A DNA stretch of 58,420 bases from Litorisediminicola beolgyonensis (GTDB lineage Bacteria > Pseudomonadota > Alphaproteobacteria > Rhodobacterales > Rhodobacteraceae). The notes beneath the pieces are model-generated. The model was given only the letters and a program-made list of their open reading frames with translations, was not told the origin of the DNA and made no database searches. This document shows, piece after piece, positions 27,190 through 35,848 of the stretch (position 1 is the stretch's first letter; every line of letters begins with the position of its first letter). The stretch covers positions 1 through 58,420 of the forward strand of contig NZ_JBHTMU010000027.1 in assembly GCF_042679605.1 (NCBI RefSeq). Direction: 5' to 3'. Position numbers and translations under genes: made by a program.

Positions 27190-28155
27190 ATGCAGATCGA
27201 CGTGACGCGGGATGTCTTCCGTCTGGCCGAAGCCTTCACCATCTCGCGCGGATCGCGCACCGAGGCGCAGGTTCTGACCGTGACGGTTCGCGACGGCGGC
27301 CATGAGGGGCGCGGCGAATGCGTGCCTTATGCGCGCTATGACGAGACGCTCGAGAGCGTCGAAGCGGAGATCCGCGGGCTGCCGGAGAGGTTCGACCGCG
27401 AGGAATTGCAGGCGCTTCTGCCAGCGGGCGCGGCGCGGAACGCGGTGGATTGCGCGCTGTGGGATCTCGAGGCCAAGCGGGCCGGGCGGCGCGCGTGGGA
27501 ACTGGCCTCGTTGCCCGAGCCCGGGCCGGAGATCACCGCCTTCACGCTGTCGCTCCAGGCGCCCGACGCGATGCGCGAGGCGGCCCGGAAACACGCCGCG
27601 CGACCGCTTCTGAAGATCAAGCTCGGAACGCCCGACGACATGCCCCGGCTCGAGGCGGTGCGGGCGGGCGCCCCCGAGGCGCGCATCATCGTCGATGCCA
27701 ACGAGGGCTGGTCGGCAGAGATCTATCGCGACCTGGCTCCGCATCTGCAGCGGCTGGGCGTCGCGCTTGTCGAGCAGCCGCTCCCGGCGGGCGAGGATGA
27801 CGCGCTTCTGGGCATCGACCGGCCGGTGCCGCTCTGCGCCGACGAGAGCTGCCGTGACCGCGGGTCGCTCGAAGCGCTCAGGGGCAAGTATGACGTCGTG
27901 AACATCAAGCTCGACAAGACCGGTGGTCTGACCGAGGCGCTGGCGCTGCGCGACGCCGCCCGTGCGGCGGGGTTCGAGGTGATGGTCGGCTGCATGGTCG
28001 GCTCTTCGCTTGCCATGGCGCCCGCGGTCCTGGTCGCGCAAGGCGCGAAGGTCACCGATCTCGACGGCCCGCTGCTTCTGGCCGAGGATCGGGCGACGCC
28101 GCTGGTCTTCGACGATCACGGTGTGCACCCGCCCGTGGCACAATTATGGGGCTGA
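27190..28155 (+). CDS. dgcA: N-acetyl-D-glutamate racemase DgcA (enolase superfamily)
   Basis: This 321-residue protein has the muconate-lactonising/dipeptide-epimerase fold. The catalytic Lys lies in LLKIKLG, and metal ligands lie in IIVDANEGW, LVEQPLP and CADESC, with a second Lys in VNIKLDKTGG. It would racemise N-acetyl-D-Glu made by DgcN; alternatively it could be a plain L-Ala-D/L-Glu epimerase, the family's older name. Pairing with dgcN makes the DgcA role more likely. The start is ATG 27190 (MQIDVTRDVFRLAEAF). Confidence 0.85.
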   Translation: MQIDVTRDVFRLAEAFTISRGSRTEAQVLTVTVRDGGHEGRGECVPYARYDETLESVEAEIRGLPERFDREELQALLPAGAARNAVDCALWDLEAKRAGRRAWELASLPEPGPEITAFTLSLQAPDAMREAARKHAARPLLKIKLGTPDDMPRLEAVRAGAPEARIIVDANEGWSAEIYRDLAPHLQRLGVALVEQPLPAGEDDALLGIDRPVPLCADESCRDRGSLEALRGKYDVVNIKLDKTGGLTEALALRDAARAAGFEVMVGCMVGSSLAMAPAVLVAQGAKVTDLDGPLLLAEDRATPLVFDDHGVHPPVAQLWG

Positions 28156-28212
28156 TGCGTTGAGCCCCTGTGTGCGGGGTGGTCCCGGTCATATGTTGCC
28201 GGGAGTGACGCC

Positions 28213-28752
28213 ATGGAGAGCCTGTTCACCGAGACCGCATCGCCCGTCTGGCGCGGTGCCATCCTGTCGGTCGTGGCCCTCGCCTGGGCGGTGGCGCTGA
28301 CGCGCGTCCTGGGCCTGCGGTCCTTTTCCAAGATGACCGCCTTCGACTTCGTGATGACCGTGGCGACCGGATCGCTTCTGGCCGGAGCGGCGCAGGCGGC
28401 GAGCTCTGCGGCCTTCACGCAGGCGCTCGTGGCCATGGCGGGGCTTTTCGCGACGCAATGGGCCATCGCCATGATCCGCGTCCGGTCGCCGCGCCTGCGG
28501 CGCTGGATCGCGAACAGCCCGGCGCTCCTGATGCGCGACGGTGTCGTCGACGAGGCCGAACTGCACCGGCGCCGCGTCACCCGCGACGACCTGGAAGCCA
28601 AGCTGCGGGAAGCCAACGTCATGCATCCGTCCGAGGTGCGTGCGGTCGTGCTCGAGACCACGGGCGACATCTCGGTCCTGCACGGTCCGGATCTGGACCC
28701 GAGGCTTCTGCCCGGCGAGGGCAGGGCCGGCTCGGACGATGGGCGCCCTTGA
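28213..28752 (+). CDS. YetF-domain (DUF421) membrane protein
   Basis: This 179-residue protein has three N-terminal membrane helices (WRGAILSVVALAWAVALTRVLG; TAFDFVMTVATGSLLAGAAQ; LVAMAGLFATQWAIAMI). A cytosolic YetF/DUF421 domain follows, with PALLMRDGVVDEAELHRRRV, DLEAKLREANV and VRAVVLETTGDISVLH. The function of this family is unknown. It is co-directional with dgcA (58 bp) and the transaminase gene (54 bp), so it may belong to the same transcript. Confidence 0.82.
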   Translation: MESLFTETASPVWRGAILSVVALAWAVALTRVLGLRSFSKMTAFDFVMTVATGSLLAGAAQAASSAAFTQALVAMAGLFATQWAIAMIRVRSPRLRRWIANSPALLMRDGVVDEAELHRRRVTRDDLEAKLREANVMHPSEVRAVVLETTGDISVLHGPDLDPRLLPGEGRAGSDDGRP

Positions 28753-28806
28753 CGCCTGCGGAGGAATGGCACACCAACACGCGACCGCGAGCAAAGGAGT
28801 TCCGCC

Positions 28807-29667
28807 ATGCGCACCGTCTATGTCAACGGCGAGTATCTGCCCGAGACCGAGGCCAAGGTCTCGATCTTCGACCGCGCCTTCCTGATGGCCGATGGCGTCT
28901 ACGAGGTGACGAGCGTACTCGACGGCAAGCTCGTCGATTTCGATGGCCACGCGACGCGGCTCGCCCGGTCGCTGTCCGAGCTCGACATGCCGGAGGGGCC
29001 GTCCCGGGACGAGCTGCTCGAGATCCATCGCGAGCTTGTGCGGATCAACGAGGTGACCGACGGGCTTGTCTATCTGCAGATCACCCGCGGCGCCCCCGGT
29101 GATCGGGATTTCGTCTTTCCCGACCCCGCGACCACGCCTCCGACCGTCGTGCTCTTCACCCAGTCGAAGCCGGGTCTTGCCGACGATCCCAAGGCCAAGG
29201 TCGGCCTCAGCATCGTGTCGGTCGACGACCTGCGCTGGAGCCGCCGCGACATCAAGACGGTGCAGCTGCTCTATCCGTCTATGGGCAAGATGATCGCCAA
29301 GGCGCAGGGCAAGGACGATGTCTGGATGGTCGAGGACGGCCATGTGACCGAGGGCAGCTCGAACAACGCCTATTTCATCAAGGGCAACACCATCGTCACC
29401 CGGCCGCTGTCGAACGACATCCTCCACGGGATCACCCGCGCCGCAGTGCTGCGCTTCGCGGAGGAGGCGCAGATGGCGGTCGAAGAGCGGCTCTTCACCA
29501 TCGCCGAGGCGCAGGAGGCCGACGAGGCCTTCATCACCTCGGCCTCGGCCTTCGTGATGCCGGTGGTCGAGATCGACGGCGTCGCGCTCGGAGATGGAAA
29601 GCCGGGCCCGAAAGCGGCGCGGCTTCGGGAAATCTATCTGGACGAGAGCCGCAAAGTGGCGATCTGA
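28807..29667 (+). CDS. dat: D-amino-acid transaminase (class IV, PLP)
   Basis: This 286-residue fold-type IV PLP enzyme begins MRTVYVNGEYLPETEAKVSIFD. The RAFLMADGVYE and YLQITRGAPGDRDF segments are those of D-alanine/D-amino-acid transaminases. Lys161 in LLYPSMGK is the likely Schiff-base lysine, and VTEGSSNNAYFI and SNDILHGITRA form the cofactor phosphate site. It would transfer amino groups from D-amino acids to 2-oxoglutarate, giving D-Glu, which DgcN/DgcA upstream could then channel to L-Glu. AAGGAG precedes the start. Confidence 0.82.
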   Translation: MRTVYVNGEYLPETEAKVSIFDRAFLMADGVYEVTSVLDGKLVDFDGHATRLARSLSELDMPEGPSRDELLEIHRELVRINEVTDGLVYLQITRGAPGDRDFVFPDPATTPPTVVLFTQSKPGLADDPKAKVGLSIVSVDDLRWSRRDIKTVQLLYPSMGKMIAKAQGKDDVWMVEDGHVTEGSSNNAYFIKGNTIVTRPLSNDILHGITRAAVLRFAEEAQMAVEERLFTIAEAQEADEAFITSASAFVMPVVEIDGVALGDGKPGPKAARLREIYLDESRKVAI

Positions 29668-29716
29668 GCGGATCGCCGTGTAGCCTTTTCAGGGTCTTAC
29701 GCGGCGACGTTAATTC

Positions 29717-30730
29717 TTAAAGCGGTGCGCCGATCTCCACCCAGATGGGGCGGTGATCGGAGGGCCGCTTCTGCCGCGGCTCGCCGTCGCCCTCGATCTC
29801 GGCCTCGAAGGCCTCATGCGCGATGCCTCCGTCGAGGACGTGGCTGACAAGCCCGGGCGAGACCACGACGTGGTCCAGCAGCAGCGGCCGATCCGCGACA
29901 TCGTCGACGAAATCGTCGAAGCGCGCGGTGAAGAGCGCGGGCGTCTCGACGCGGGCGAGGAAGCCGTGCTGAAAGATCAGCGCCGGGTAGAAGGTCGAGC
30001 CCAGAAGAATGTCGGTGACGTTGTGGGTCAGGTAGCTGCGCTCGAAGAAATCCCGCCCCGGACCGTCGTTGAAATCGCCGGTCACCAAGACGCGCGCGTC
30101 TCCATCCTCCATCAGGAGCGCGTCGAGATAGCCGCGCAGGCGGAAGGCCTCGGCCGAGATCCGGCGCCGGGCGAGCATGGCATCGGCGATGAACTGCTGC
30201 CGTGTCGCAGGGTTGCGGAAGATCGCCTCGCCATTGTGGACGTGCTTCGACTTGGTGTGGAGCACCACGACGCGCAGCGGTTGACCGGCGGCGGGATCGA
30301 CATCGATCACCAGGGGCAGTCGAGTGAAATCATAGGTTTCGAGCAGGAGATCGCCGTTCACATCGGCGGGCCAGCCCTCCTGCAGGGCCTGCGTCTCGAC
30401 ATCCGTCGCCCGGTCCATAGATTCGCAACGCCCGCCGATGCGGCGCAGGGCGTAGAGCTTCTGCGCGCCGCCATCGAGCCCCATCAGCACCTCGAAGCTG
30501 AGCCCGGTCTGGTCGGTCATCAGGTCGAGAAAGAGCTGCATCTCGGCCATCGCGCTCGGTCCCTCCTGCAGGGTCAGGAGATCCGGCTCGAGCGCCGCGA
30601 TCACCCGCGCGGCGCGTCCCGCGGCCTCACGCGCGGCGGCGGCATTGAGCGAGGAGGAGCCCCAGACAGGCGAGGCATTGCCGGAGAACCAGCGGTTCAT
30701 CCATTCGATATTCCAATTGACGATCTTCAT
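29717..30730 (-). CDS. Endonuclease/exonuclease/phosphatase-family protein
   Basis: This 337-residue metal-dependent phosphoesterase has the family's first motif MKIVNWNIEWMNRW at the start, LLTLQEG for the catalytic Glu, VVLHTKSKHV, VLVTGDFNDGPGRDF in the middle and SDHRPIWVEI at the end. The absence of a signal peptide suggests a cytosolic protein. Substrate is unknown: DNA, nucleotide or phospholipid head group are all found in the family. The upstream spacer holds a 9-bp hairpin with four Ts. Confidence 0.85.
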   Translation of the reverse strand: MKIVNWNIEWMNRWFSGNASPVWGSSSLNAAAAREAAGRAARVIAALEPDLLTLQEGPSAMAEMQLFLDLMTDQTGLSFEVLMGLDGGAQKLYALRRIGGRCESMDRATDVETQALQEGWPADVNGDLLLETYDFTRLPLVIDVDPAAGQPLRVVVLHTKSKHVHNGEAIFRNPATRQQFIADAMLARRRISAEAFRLRGYLDALLMEDGDARVLVTGDFNDGPGRDFFERSYLTHNVTDILLGSTFYPALIFQHGFLARVETPALFTARFDDFVDDVADRPLLLDHVVVSPGLVSHVLDGGIAHEAFEAEIEGDGEPRQKRPSDHRPIWVEIGAPL

Positions 30731-30753
30731 GAAAACGCTCCGCAGAGGGAAAA

Positions 30754-30774
30754 GGAGATGTTGAAAACATCTCC
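30754..30774 (-). terminator. Small hairpin upstream of the EEP-family gene
   Basis: A perfect 9-bp stem, GGAGATGTT with AACATCTCC (loop TTC on the minus strand), is followed on that strand by CTCC-less TTTT. It sits 24 bases before the start codon at 30730 and could attenuate it or mask the leader. Confidence 0.45.
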
Positions 30775-30826
30775 CAGTCTACCCCAGCGGGCGCTGGCGG
30801 TCAGCCCCGCGCGCGAGCGGACACGA

Positions 30827-30861
30827 AAAATCGCCGCGGCCGAATGGCGCGGCGATTTTTT
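30827..30861. terminator. Bidirectional intrinsic terminator
   Basis: A perfect 13-bp stem, AAAAATCGCCGCG with CGCGGCGATTTTT, closes a 9-base loop with T-runs on both strands. It ends the leftward FGAH-DUF1244 transcript. Confidence 0.88.
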
Positions 30862-30909
30862 AATGTCATTATTTTTCAGGCTTCTGCGCGATATATCTCG
30901 CGCGTCGCG

Positions 30910-31224
30910 TCAACTCTTCTCGCCGACATTTTCCGCGAAAGCGGTCTTGAAGGCCTCTTTCTGCGTGTCCGTGGCGTCGGTCTGATAATTGGCTTTCCAC
31001 TCGGCCATCGGCATCCCGTAGAAGATCTCGCGGGCCTCTTCCTTGCCCATCTCGATGCCGCGCGCCTCGGCCGCTTCCTGGTACCAGCGCGACAGGCAGT
31101 TCCGGCAGAAGCCGGTGAGGTTCATCATGTCGATGTTCTGCACGTCGGTGCGGTCTTCCATGAGGTGCTGGCGCAGCCTGCGAAATGCCGCCGCCTCGAG
31201 CTCGATCCGGGTCTGGTCGTCCAT
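30910..31224 (-). CDS. DUF1244-domain protein
   Basis: This 104-residue protein has the conserved DUF1244 core, RLRQHLMEDRTDVQNIDMMNLTGFCRNCLSRWY followed by GMPMAEWKANYQ. The CRNC pair may bind metal. Its function is unknown, but it is widely conserved in alphaproteobacteria and small enough to be an accessory factor. It follows the N-formylglutamate amidohydrolase gene by 23 bp on the same strand. Confidence 0.88.
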   Translation of the reverse strand: MDDQTRIELEAAAFRRLRQHLMEDRTDVQNIDMMNLTGFCRNCLSRWYQEAAEARGIEMGKEEAREIFYGMPMAEWKANYQTDATDTQKEAFKTAFAENVGEKS

Positions 31225-31247
31225 GGTCTCTCCCCTTGGCTGGTCTG

Positions 31248-31982
31248 TTACAGATCGGCGTCGGCCAGCGCCGCTTCAAGATGCGGCGCGAGCCGCGCGG
31301 CCCAGGCCTGTTGGCCGGGGCGGTCCTCGATCAGGTCGTTCCTGAGCTCGATCAGGGCGTTCTGCCGCCCGTGCTGCAGGGCGTGGCGGTCGATGGCGTC
31401 GCCGGGCAGGTAGCCGGTATAGGGCTCGTTCCGACCAACGCAGAGCCCGGGTTCGGTCCGGAGCCGCGCGATGAGCGGATCGGCAAGGCGCGTGTCGTCG
31501 GCATGGAGGATGCCGATCTCCCACGGCCGGGCGGGGCGGCCGCGCAGCTGCGGCGTGAAGGAATGGATCGACAGGATCGCCACGTCCGCGCGCCGCGCGG
31601 CCAGCCGCGCCACGGTGTCGTGATAGGGGCGCCAATAGGCGGCGACGCGGCGGGCGCGCTCGTCGGGTCCGGCATGGCGGTTTCCCGGAATGACCGAGCC
31701 GTCATAGAGCTTCATCAGAAGGGTCGGATCGTCCTCGCCGCGATTGGGGTCGATCACCAGCCGCGAGAAATTCGACAGCACCACCGGGCTGTCCAGATGC
31801 ATGCCCAGGGCCCGAGCGACCGCGCCCGCGCCGGGATCGTAGGCGATATGGCGCGCCATGTCCGAAGGCGGCAGGCCCAGATCGCCGATCTCCGGCGGCA
31901 CCGTGTTGGTGGCGTGGTCACAGGTGATCAGCCAGCGCCCGGGACGGGTCTCGCCTTCGATGCGGAATGGCTCGAATGTCAT
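31248..31982 (-). CDS. N-formylglutamate amidohydrolase-family protein
   Basis: This 244-residue protein has the FGase motifs WLITCDHATNTVPPE, the Asp in YDPGAGAVAR, LVIDPNRGEDD and ILSIHSFTPQ. The family hydrolyses N-formyl-L-glutamate at the end of histidine degradation. No hut gene is nearby, so the natural substrate could be another N-acyl amino acid. It is divergent from pyk and probably co-transcribed with the DUF1244 gene. Confidence 0.88.
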   Translation of the reverse strand: MTFEPFRIEGETRPGRWLITCDHATNTVPPEIGDLGLPPSDMARHIAYDPGAGAVARALGMHLDSPVVLSNFSRLVIDPNRGEDDPTLLMKLYDGSVIPGNRHAGPDERARRVAAYWRPYHDTVARLAARRADVAILSIHSFTPQLRGRPARPWEIGILHADDTRLADPLIARLRTEPGLCVGRNEPYTGYLPGDAIDRHALQHGRQNALIELRNDLIEDRPGQQAWAARLAPHLEAALADADL

Positions 31983-32176
31983 GCGGGCGTCATATCGTTC
32001 GCGGATTTGGCAGCGCCGGGGGGCGGGCTATCTCGGACGGCATAGTGGAGTTGCGCGGAAAATGGAAATAGGCAATAAGGCAGCAAATCCGTTAGCGGTA
32101 ACATAGCGCATCGAGGCGCAGGCCGTTGCACGATGACGGGGCCGAGCGGCCCACGGGACAGAGATGGAGAAGGCAG

Positions 32177-33622
32177 ATGAAACGCAAGCGCAACGTCAAG
32201 ATCGTCGCGACCCTGGGTCCGGCATCCTCGGATTACGACACGATCCGTGCGCTGCACGAGGCCGGGGCGGATGTGTTCCGCCTGAACATGAGCCATGGCA
32301 GCCATGACGAGATCGCCGCCCGGCACAAGATCATCCGCCAGGTCGAGACCGATCTGGACTCGACCATCGCCATCCTCGCCGACCTGCAGGGGCCGAAGCT
32401 CCGGGTCGGCACCTTCGAGAACGGCGAGGAAGAGCTTGTCGAGGGCGCGTTCTTCCGGCTCGATCTCGAAGACAAGCCGGGCGATGCGACCCGCGTGCAA
32501 CTGCCCCATCCCGAGATTTTCCAGGCGCTCGAAGACGGCGCCTCGCTGCTCGTGAACGACGGCAAGATCCGCCTCAAGGTCGAGAAGTTCGGCGACGATT
32601 TCGCCGATTGCACCGTGATCGTCGGCGGCACCATCTCGAACCGCAAGGGCGTGAACGTCCCCGACGTCCTTCTGCCGCTCGCCGCGCTCTCGGAAAAGGA
32701 CCGCAAGGATCTCGAGTTCGTCTGCGACCTCGGCGTCGACTGGCTGGCCCTGTCCTTCGTGCAGCGCGCCGCCGATGTCGAAGAGGCCCGGAGCCTCGCC
32801 CGTGGCCGCGCCGCCGTCCTGTCGAAGGTCGAGAAGCCGTCGGCGGTCAAGAGCTTCGACGAGATTCTGCGCGCCTCCGACGGGATCATGGTGGCGCGGG
32901 GCGATCTCGGCGTGGAGCTTCCCGTCCAGAACGTGCCGCCGATCCAGAAGCGCCTGATCCGCCAGTGCCGCGCCGCGGCCAAGCCGGTGATCGTGGCGAC
33001 GCAGATGCTCGAATCGATGATCGAGAGCCCGATGCCGACCCGCGCCGAGGTCTCGGACGTGGCCACCGCCATCTACGAAGGCGCCGACGCCATCATGCTC
33101 TCCGCCGAGAGCGCCGCGGGCGATTACCCGATCGAGGCGGTGACGACGATGAACAACGTCGCCGAAGAGGTCGAGAGCGATCCGACCTATACCGAGATCA
33201 TCGAGGCCTCCCGCGTCGCCAAGCGCGAGAGCGTCGCCGACGGCATCGTCGCCGCGGCCCGCGAGATCGCCGAGACCACGAACATCAAGGCGATCTGCTG
33301 CTACACCCAGTCGGGCACCACGGCGCTTCTGGTCGCGCGCGAGCGTCCGCGCGTGCCGATCCTCGCGCTCAGCTCGCAGATCCGCACCTCGCGGCGTCTG
33401 GCGCTCTCCTGGGGCACGCAATGCGTGGTCACCGAAGAGCTCGAGCGGTTCAAGAACGCGGTGGTCAACGCGGCCCGCTTCGCCCGCAAGTTGGGCTATG
33501 CCGGACCCGAGGATCAGATCGTGGTCACCGCAGGCGTGCCCTTCAACACGACAGGCACCACCAACATCCTGCGCGTGGCGCCCTGCGACGAGCGGCAGAT
33601 CTTCAACACCGACCCGGAGTGA
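32177..33622 (+). CDS. pyk: Pyruvate kinase
   Basis: This 481-residue glycolytic enzyme makes pyruvate and ATP from phosphoenolpyruvate and ADP. The start MKRKRNVKIVATLGPASSDY at 32177 has GGAGAAGG upstream. Key segments are FRLNMSHGSHDE, LADLQGPKLRVG, the catalytic Lys in VLSKVEKPSAV, MVARGDLGVELP and ATQMLESMIESPMPTRAE. The C-terminal regulatory domain is complete. It is divergent from the FGAH gene; no strong promoter match was found in the 194-bp spacer. Confidence 0.97.
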   Translation: MKRKRNVKIVATLGPASSDYDTIRALHEAGADVFRLNMSHGSHDEIAARHKIIRQVETDLDSTIAILADLQGPKLRVGTFENGEEELVEGAFFRLDLEDKPGDATRVQLPHPEIFQALEDGASLLVNDGKIRLKVEKFGDDFADCTVIVGGTISNRKGVNVPDVLLPLAALSEKDRKDLEFVCDLGVDWLALSFVQRAADVEEARSLARGRAAVLSKVEKPSAVKSFDEILRASDGIMVARGDLGVELPVQNVPPIQKRLIRQCRAAAKPVIVATQMLESMIESPMPTRAEVSDVATAIYEGADAIMLSAESAAGDYPIEAVTTMNNVAEEVESDPTYTEIIEASRVAKRESVADGIVAAAREIAETTNIKAICCYTQSGTTALLVARERPRVPILALSSQIRTSRRLALSWGTQCVVTEELERFKNAVVNAARFARKLGYAGPEDQIVVTAGVPFNTTGTTNILRVAPCDERQIFNTDPE

Positions 33623-33708
33623 GCGGCCAAAGGCAGTTTGGCAAAAGGTTAAGATTGGGGTATACTCTCGGATAGTTCACGTTTTGCGTTCTGTTCGAGG
33701 TTATTTCA

Positions 33709-33933
33709 ATGAATGCCGATATGAGCCTGACCTTTGGTCTGCTTGTCCTCGTATTTGCCATACCGTCCATGGTCGCCGCTTACGCCGACGGCAAGGCACC
33801 GCGCTTCGGCGCGGTGACGTTCGTTCTTGGCGTGGGCATGATCCTCATGGCCTTCGCGACGAAGGACGGAGGCTACGCGCTTGGCGAACTTCCGACGATC
33901 CTCTTCAAGGTCATCGGCCGCTTCGTCGGCTGA
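33709..33933 (+). CDS. Small two-helix membrane protein
   Basis: This 74-residue protein has two hydrophobic helices (LTFGLLVLVFAIPSMVAAY and GAVTFVLGVGMILMAFAT) joined by a short polar turn. I recognise no characterised family; size and position next to rpmI suggest a conserved Rhodobacteraceae membrane peptide. ATG 33709 or ATG 33721 could be the start. Confidence 0.6.
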   Translation: MNADMSLTFGLLVLVFAIPSMVAAYADGKAPRFGAVTFVLGVGMILMAFATKDGGYALGELPTILFKVIGRFVG

Positions 33934-34078
33934 CCCCGCGGGATCACCTCGGGTTTCCCGTCTCAGACCTCTTGCAAAGGCCCCGTGCCCCGGTTAGAGG
34001 GGCGCTTCCACCCGCGCGGCCGGCCGGAAGAGGCATGCCGTGTCGCGCGTCCTTCGCGTCCAGACTACGGAGACGAAA

Positions 34079-34279
34079 ATGCCCAAGATGAAGACCAAGT
34101 CGAGCGCCAAGAAGCGCTTCAAGGTGTCCGCCACCGGCAAGGTGATTGCGGGCCAGGCCGGCAAGCGCCACGGCATGATCAAGCGCCACAAGAAGTTTAT
34201 CCGCGATGCACGCGGCACGACGACCCTGTCGGAGCCCGATGCAAAGATCATCAAGGGCTTCATGCCCTACGACCGCTGA
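34079..34279 (+). CDS. rpmI: 50S ribosomal protein L35
   Basis: This 66-residue basic protein starts MPKMKTKSSAKKRFKVSATG at ATG 34079, with CGGAGACG upstream. KRHGMIKRHKKFIRDARG is the L35 signature. It precedes rplT by 26 bp; infC is not adjacent. TTGCAA and TTAGAG, 16 bases apart near 33972-33999, are a weak promoter candidate. Confidence 0.96.
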   Translation: MPKMKTKSSAKKRFKVSATGKVIAGQAGKRHGMIKRHKKFIRDARGTTTLSEPDAKIIKGFMPYDR

Positions 34280-34305
34280 TAGACCCATCTGAGAGGAGCT
34301 AGACC

Positions 34306-34671
34306 ATGTCTCGCGTCAAGACGGGTCCCGTGACCCACCGCCGCCACAAGAAGATCACCGATGCCGCAAAAGGCTATTACGGTCGTCGCAAGAACACCTT
34401 CAAGGTTGCCGCACAGGCGGTCGACAAGGCGAACCAGTACGCCACCCGCGACCGCAAGAACCGCAAGCGCAACTTCCGCGCCCTGTGGATCCAGCGGATC
34501 AACGCCGCCGTTCGCGCCCATGATGAGAGCCTGACCTATTCGCGCTTCATCAACGGCCTCTCGCTCGCCGGGATCGAGGTGGACCGCAAGGTTCTCGCCG
34601 ATCTGGCCGTGCACGAGCCCGATGCGTTCGGCGCCATCGTCGAGCAGGCGAAAGGTGCGCTGAGCGCCTGA
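34306..34671 (+). CDS. rplT: 50S ribosomal protein L20
   Basis: This 121-residue assembly protein begins MSRVKTGPVTHRRHKKITDA and has RKNTFKVAAQAVDKANQYA and RALWIQRINAAVR of L20. L20 represses its own operon in other bacteria. It is terminated by a clear stem-loop. Confidence 0.97.
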   Translation: MSRVKTGPVTHRRHKKITDAAKGYYGRRKNTFKVAAQAVDKANQYATRDRKNRKRNFRALWIQRINAAVRAHDESLTYSRFINGLSLAGIEVDRKVLADLAVHEPDAFGAIVEQAKGALSA

Positions 34672-34693
34672 GCCACCGGCTTTTGAAACGACC

Positions 34694-34720
34694 AAAGGGC
34701 GTCCCTCGGGGCGCCCTTTT
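34694..34720 (+). terminator. Intrinsic terminator of rpmI-rplT
   Basis: AAAGGGCG (34694-34701) pairs with CGCCCTTT (34712-34719); three inner pairs close a CTCG loop, and a T-run follows. Confidence 0.85.
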
Positions 34721-34798
34721 GCATATCCGCGAGGGGTGGTTTGCGCGCCCTGCCGCGTGTTCCGGGGAACCCGGATCGGTCTCCGGGCGCTTGCCTAT

Positions 34799-35848
34799 AT
34801 GCTCAGACGCCAGATCGCCCGCCTGAAAACCCGCCTGTCCGAGCTGTCCCGGGCCGATCTGCGCGACGCCGCGCGGCTGGCGCTGCAATCGGCGGTGGCC
34901 GGAGCGGGCGCCTATCTCATCATGCAATCCTTCGGCTTGCCCGAGGTCTATGTCTGCATCCTCTCGGCCGTGCTGATCGTCCAGCCCTCGGCCGACGGCA
35001 CCATCGGCGCCGCGTGGGAGCGCCTGTCGGCGTCCTTCGTGGGCTCGGTGATCGGCATCCTCGGTCTCGTCATCCTGCCCTATGGCTATGGCACCGTCGC
35101 CGCGCTCCTCGTCTCGATGGCGCTGCTGAACGGCATCTCCTCCTTCCGCGAGGACTGGCGCTACGGGGTCGTTGCCGCGGTCGCGATCTCGCTGGGCTCC
35201 GAGGAAGAGGCGATGCGCACCGCGCTCGACCGCGGCATCGCGATCCTCGTGGGCATCGTCTTCGGCATCGCGGTGGCGCTCGTCCTCTGGCCGGAGACCG
35301 CCCAGAAACGCTATCGCCGCCACCGTGCCTCGGCGCTGAAGCATCTCGCGTCCTATGTCGATGCCACGTTCGACGGCGTCGTCGGCAAGACTGCCGAAAC
35401 CCGCCGCGCGCGGGAGCGCTTTCTGGAAAGCCTGGACAACGCCCGCGACGCGGCCGAGTCGGGTCGGCTTCGCAACGGCGCGGGCGCGCTCGAGATCGTC
35501 GACCTGATCGACCGGCTCGGCAACCATGTGCGGTTCCTGACCTTCGCGCTCGAGGGCGAAGAGGAGCTCGACGAGGAGCATGAGGGGCGCGGCTCGGTCG
35601 AGCGGTTCCAGCGCCAGATCGTCGACTACCTCGGCGCGCTGTCGCGCGATGAACGCGCCGAGCCGGTGGAGACGCCGGACTGGACGGGGCCTGTCGAGGA
35701 CGGCGATCCCGGGACAGACGACACCCGGCGCGTTCTGCAGGTCACGGTCGCCGAGATCTGCACCACGCTCGACGCCCTGTCCGACGCCATCGCCGAGCGC
35801 GGCGGTCTGGGCGAGCTGCGCATCCCCGTGGGGGCCGCGCCGGACTAG
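34799..35848 (+). CDS. FUSC-family membrane protein (aromatic-acid-exporter-like)
   Basis: This protein of about 349 residues starts MLRRQIARLKTRLSELSRAD. It has five to six membrane helices in the first 170 residues (ARLALQSAVAGAGAYLIMQSFG, VCILSAVLIVQPS, FVGSVIGILGLVILPY, ILVGIVFGIAVALVLWPE) followed by a long helical cytosolic region. This is the half-size FUSC/AaeB-like layout, so export of aromatic acids or other anions is a guess. A longer in-frame start at 34736 overlaps the rplT terminator zone and is less likely. Its stop lies 4 bp from the corrected end of the convergent calcium-binding protein gene. Confidence 0.72.
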   Translation: MLRRQIARLKTRLSELSRADLRDAARLALQSAVAGAGAYLIMQSFGLPEVYVCILSAVLIVQPSADGTIGAAWERLSASFVGSVIGILGLVILPYGYGTVAALLVSMALLNGISSFREDWRYGVVAAVAISLGSEEEAMRTALDRGIAILVGIVFGIAVALVLWPETAQKRYRRHRASALKHLASYVDATFDGVVGKTAETRRARERFLESLDNARDAAESGRLRNGAGALEIVDLIDRLGNHVRFLTFALEGEEELDEEHEGRGSVERFQRQIVDYLGALSRDERAEPVETPDWTGPVEDGDPGTDDTRRVLQVTVAEICTTLDALSDAIAERGGLGELRIPVGAAPD

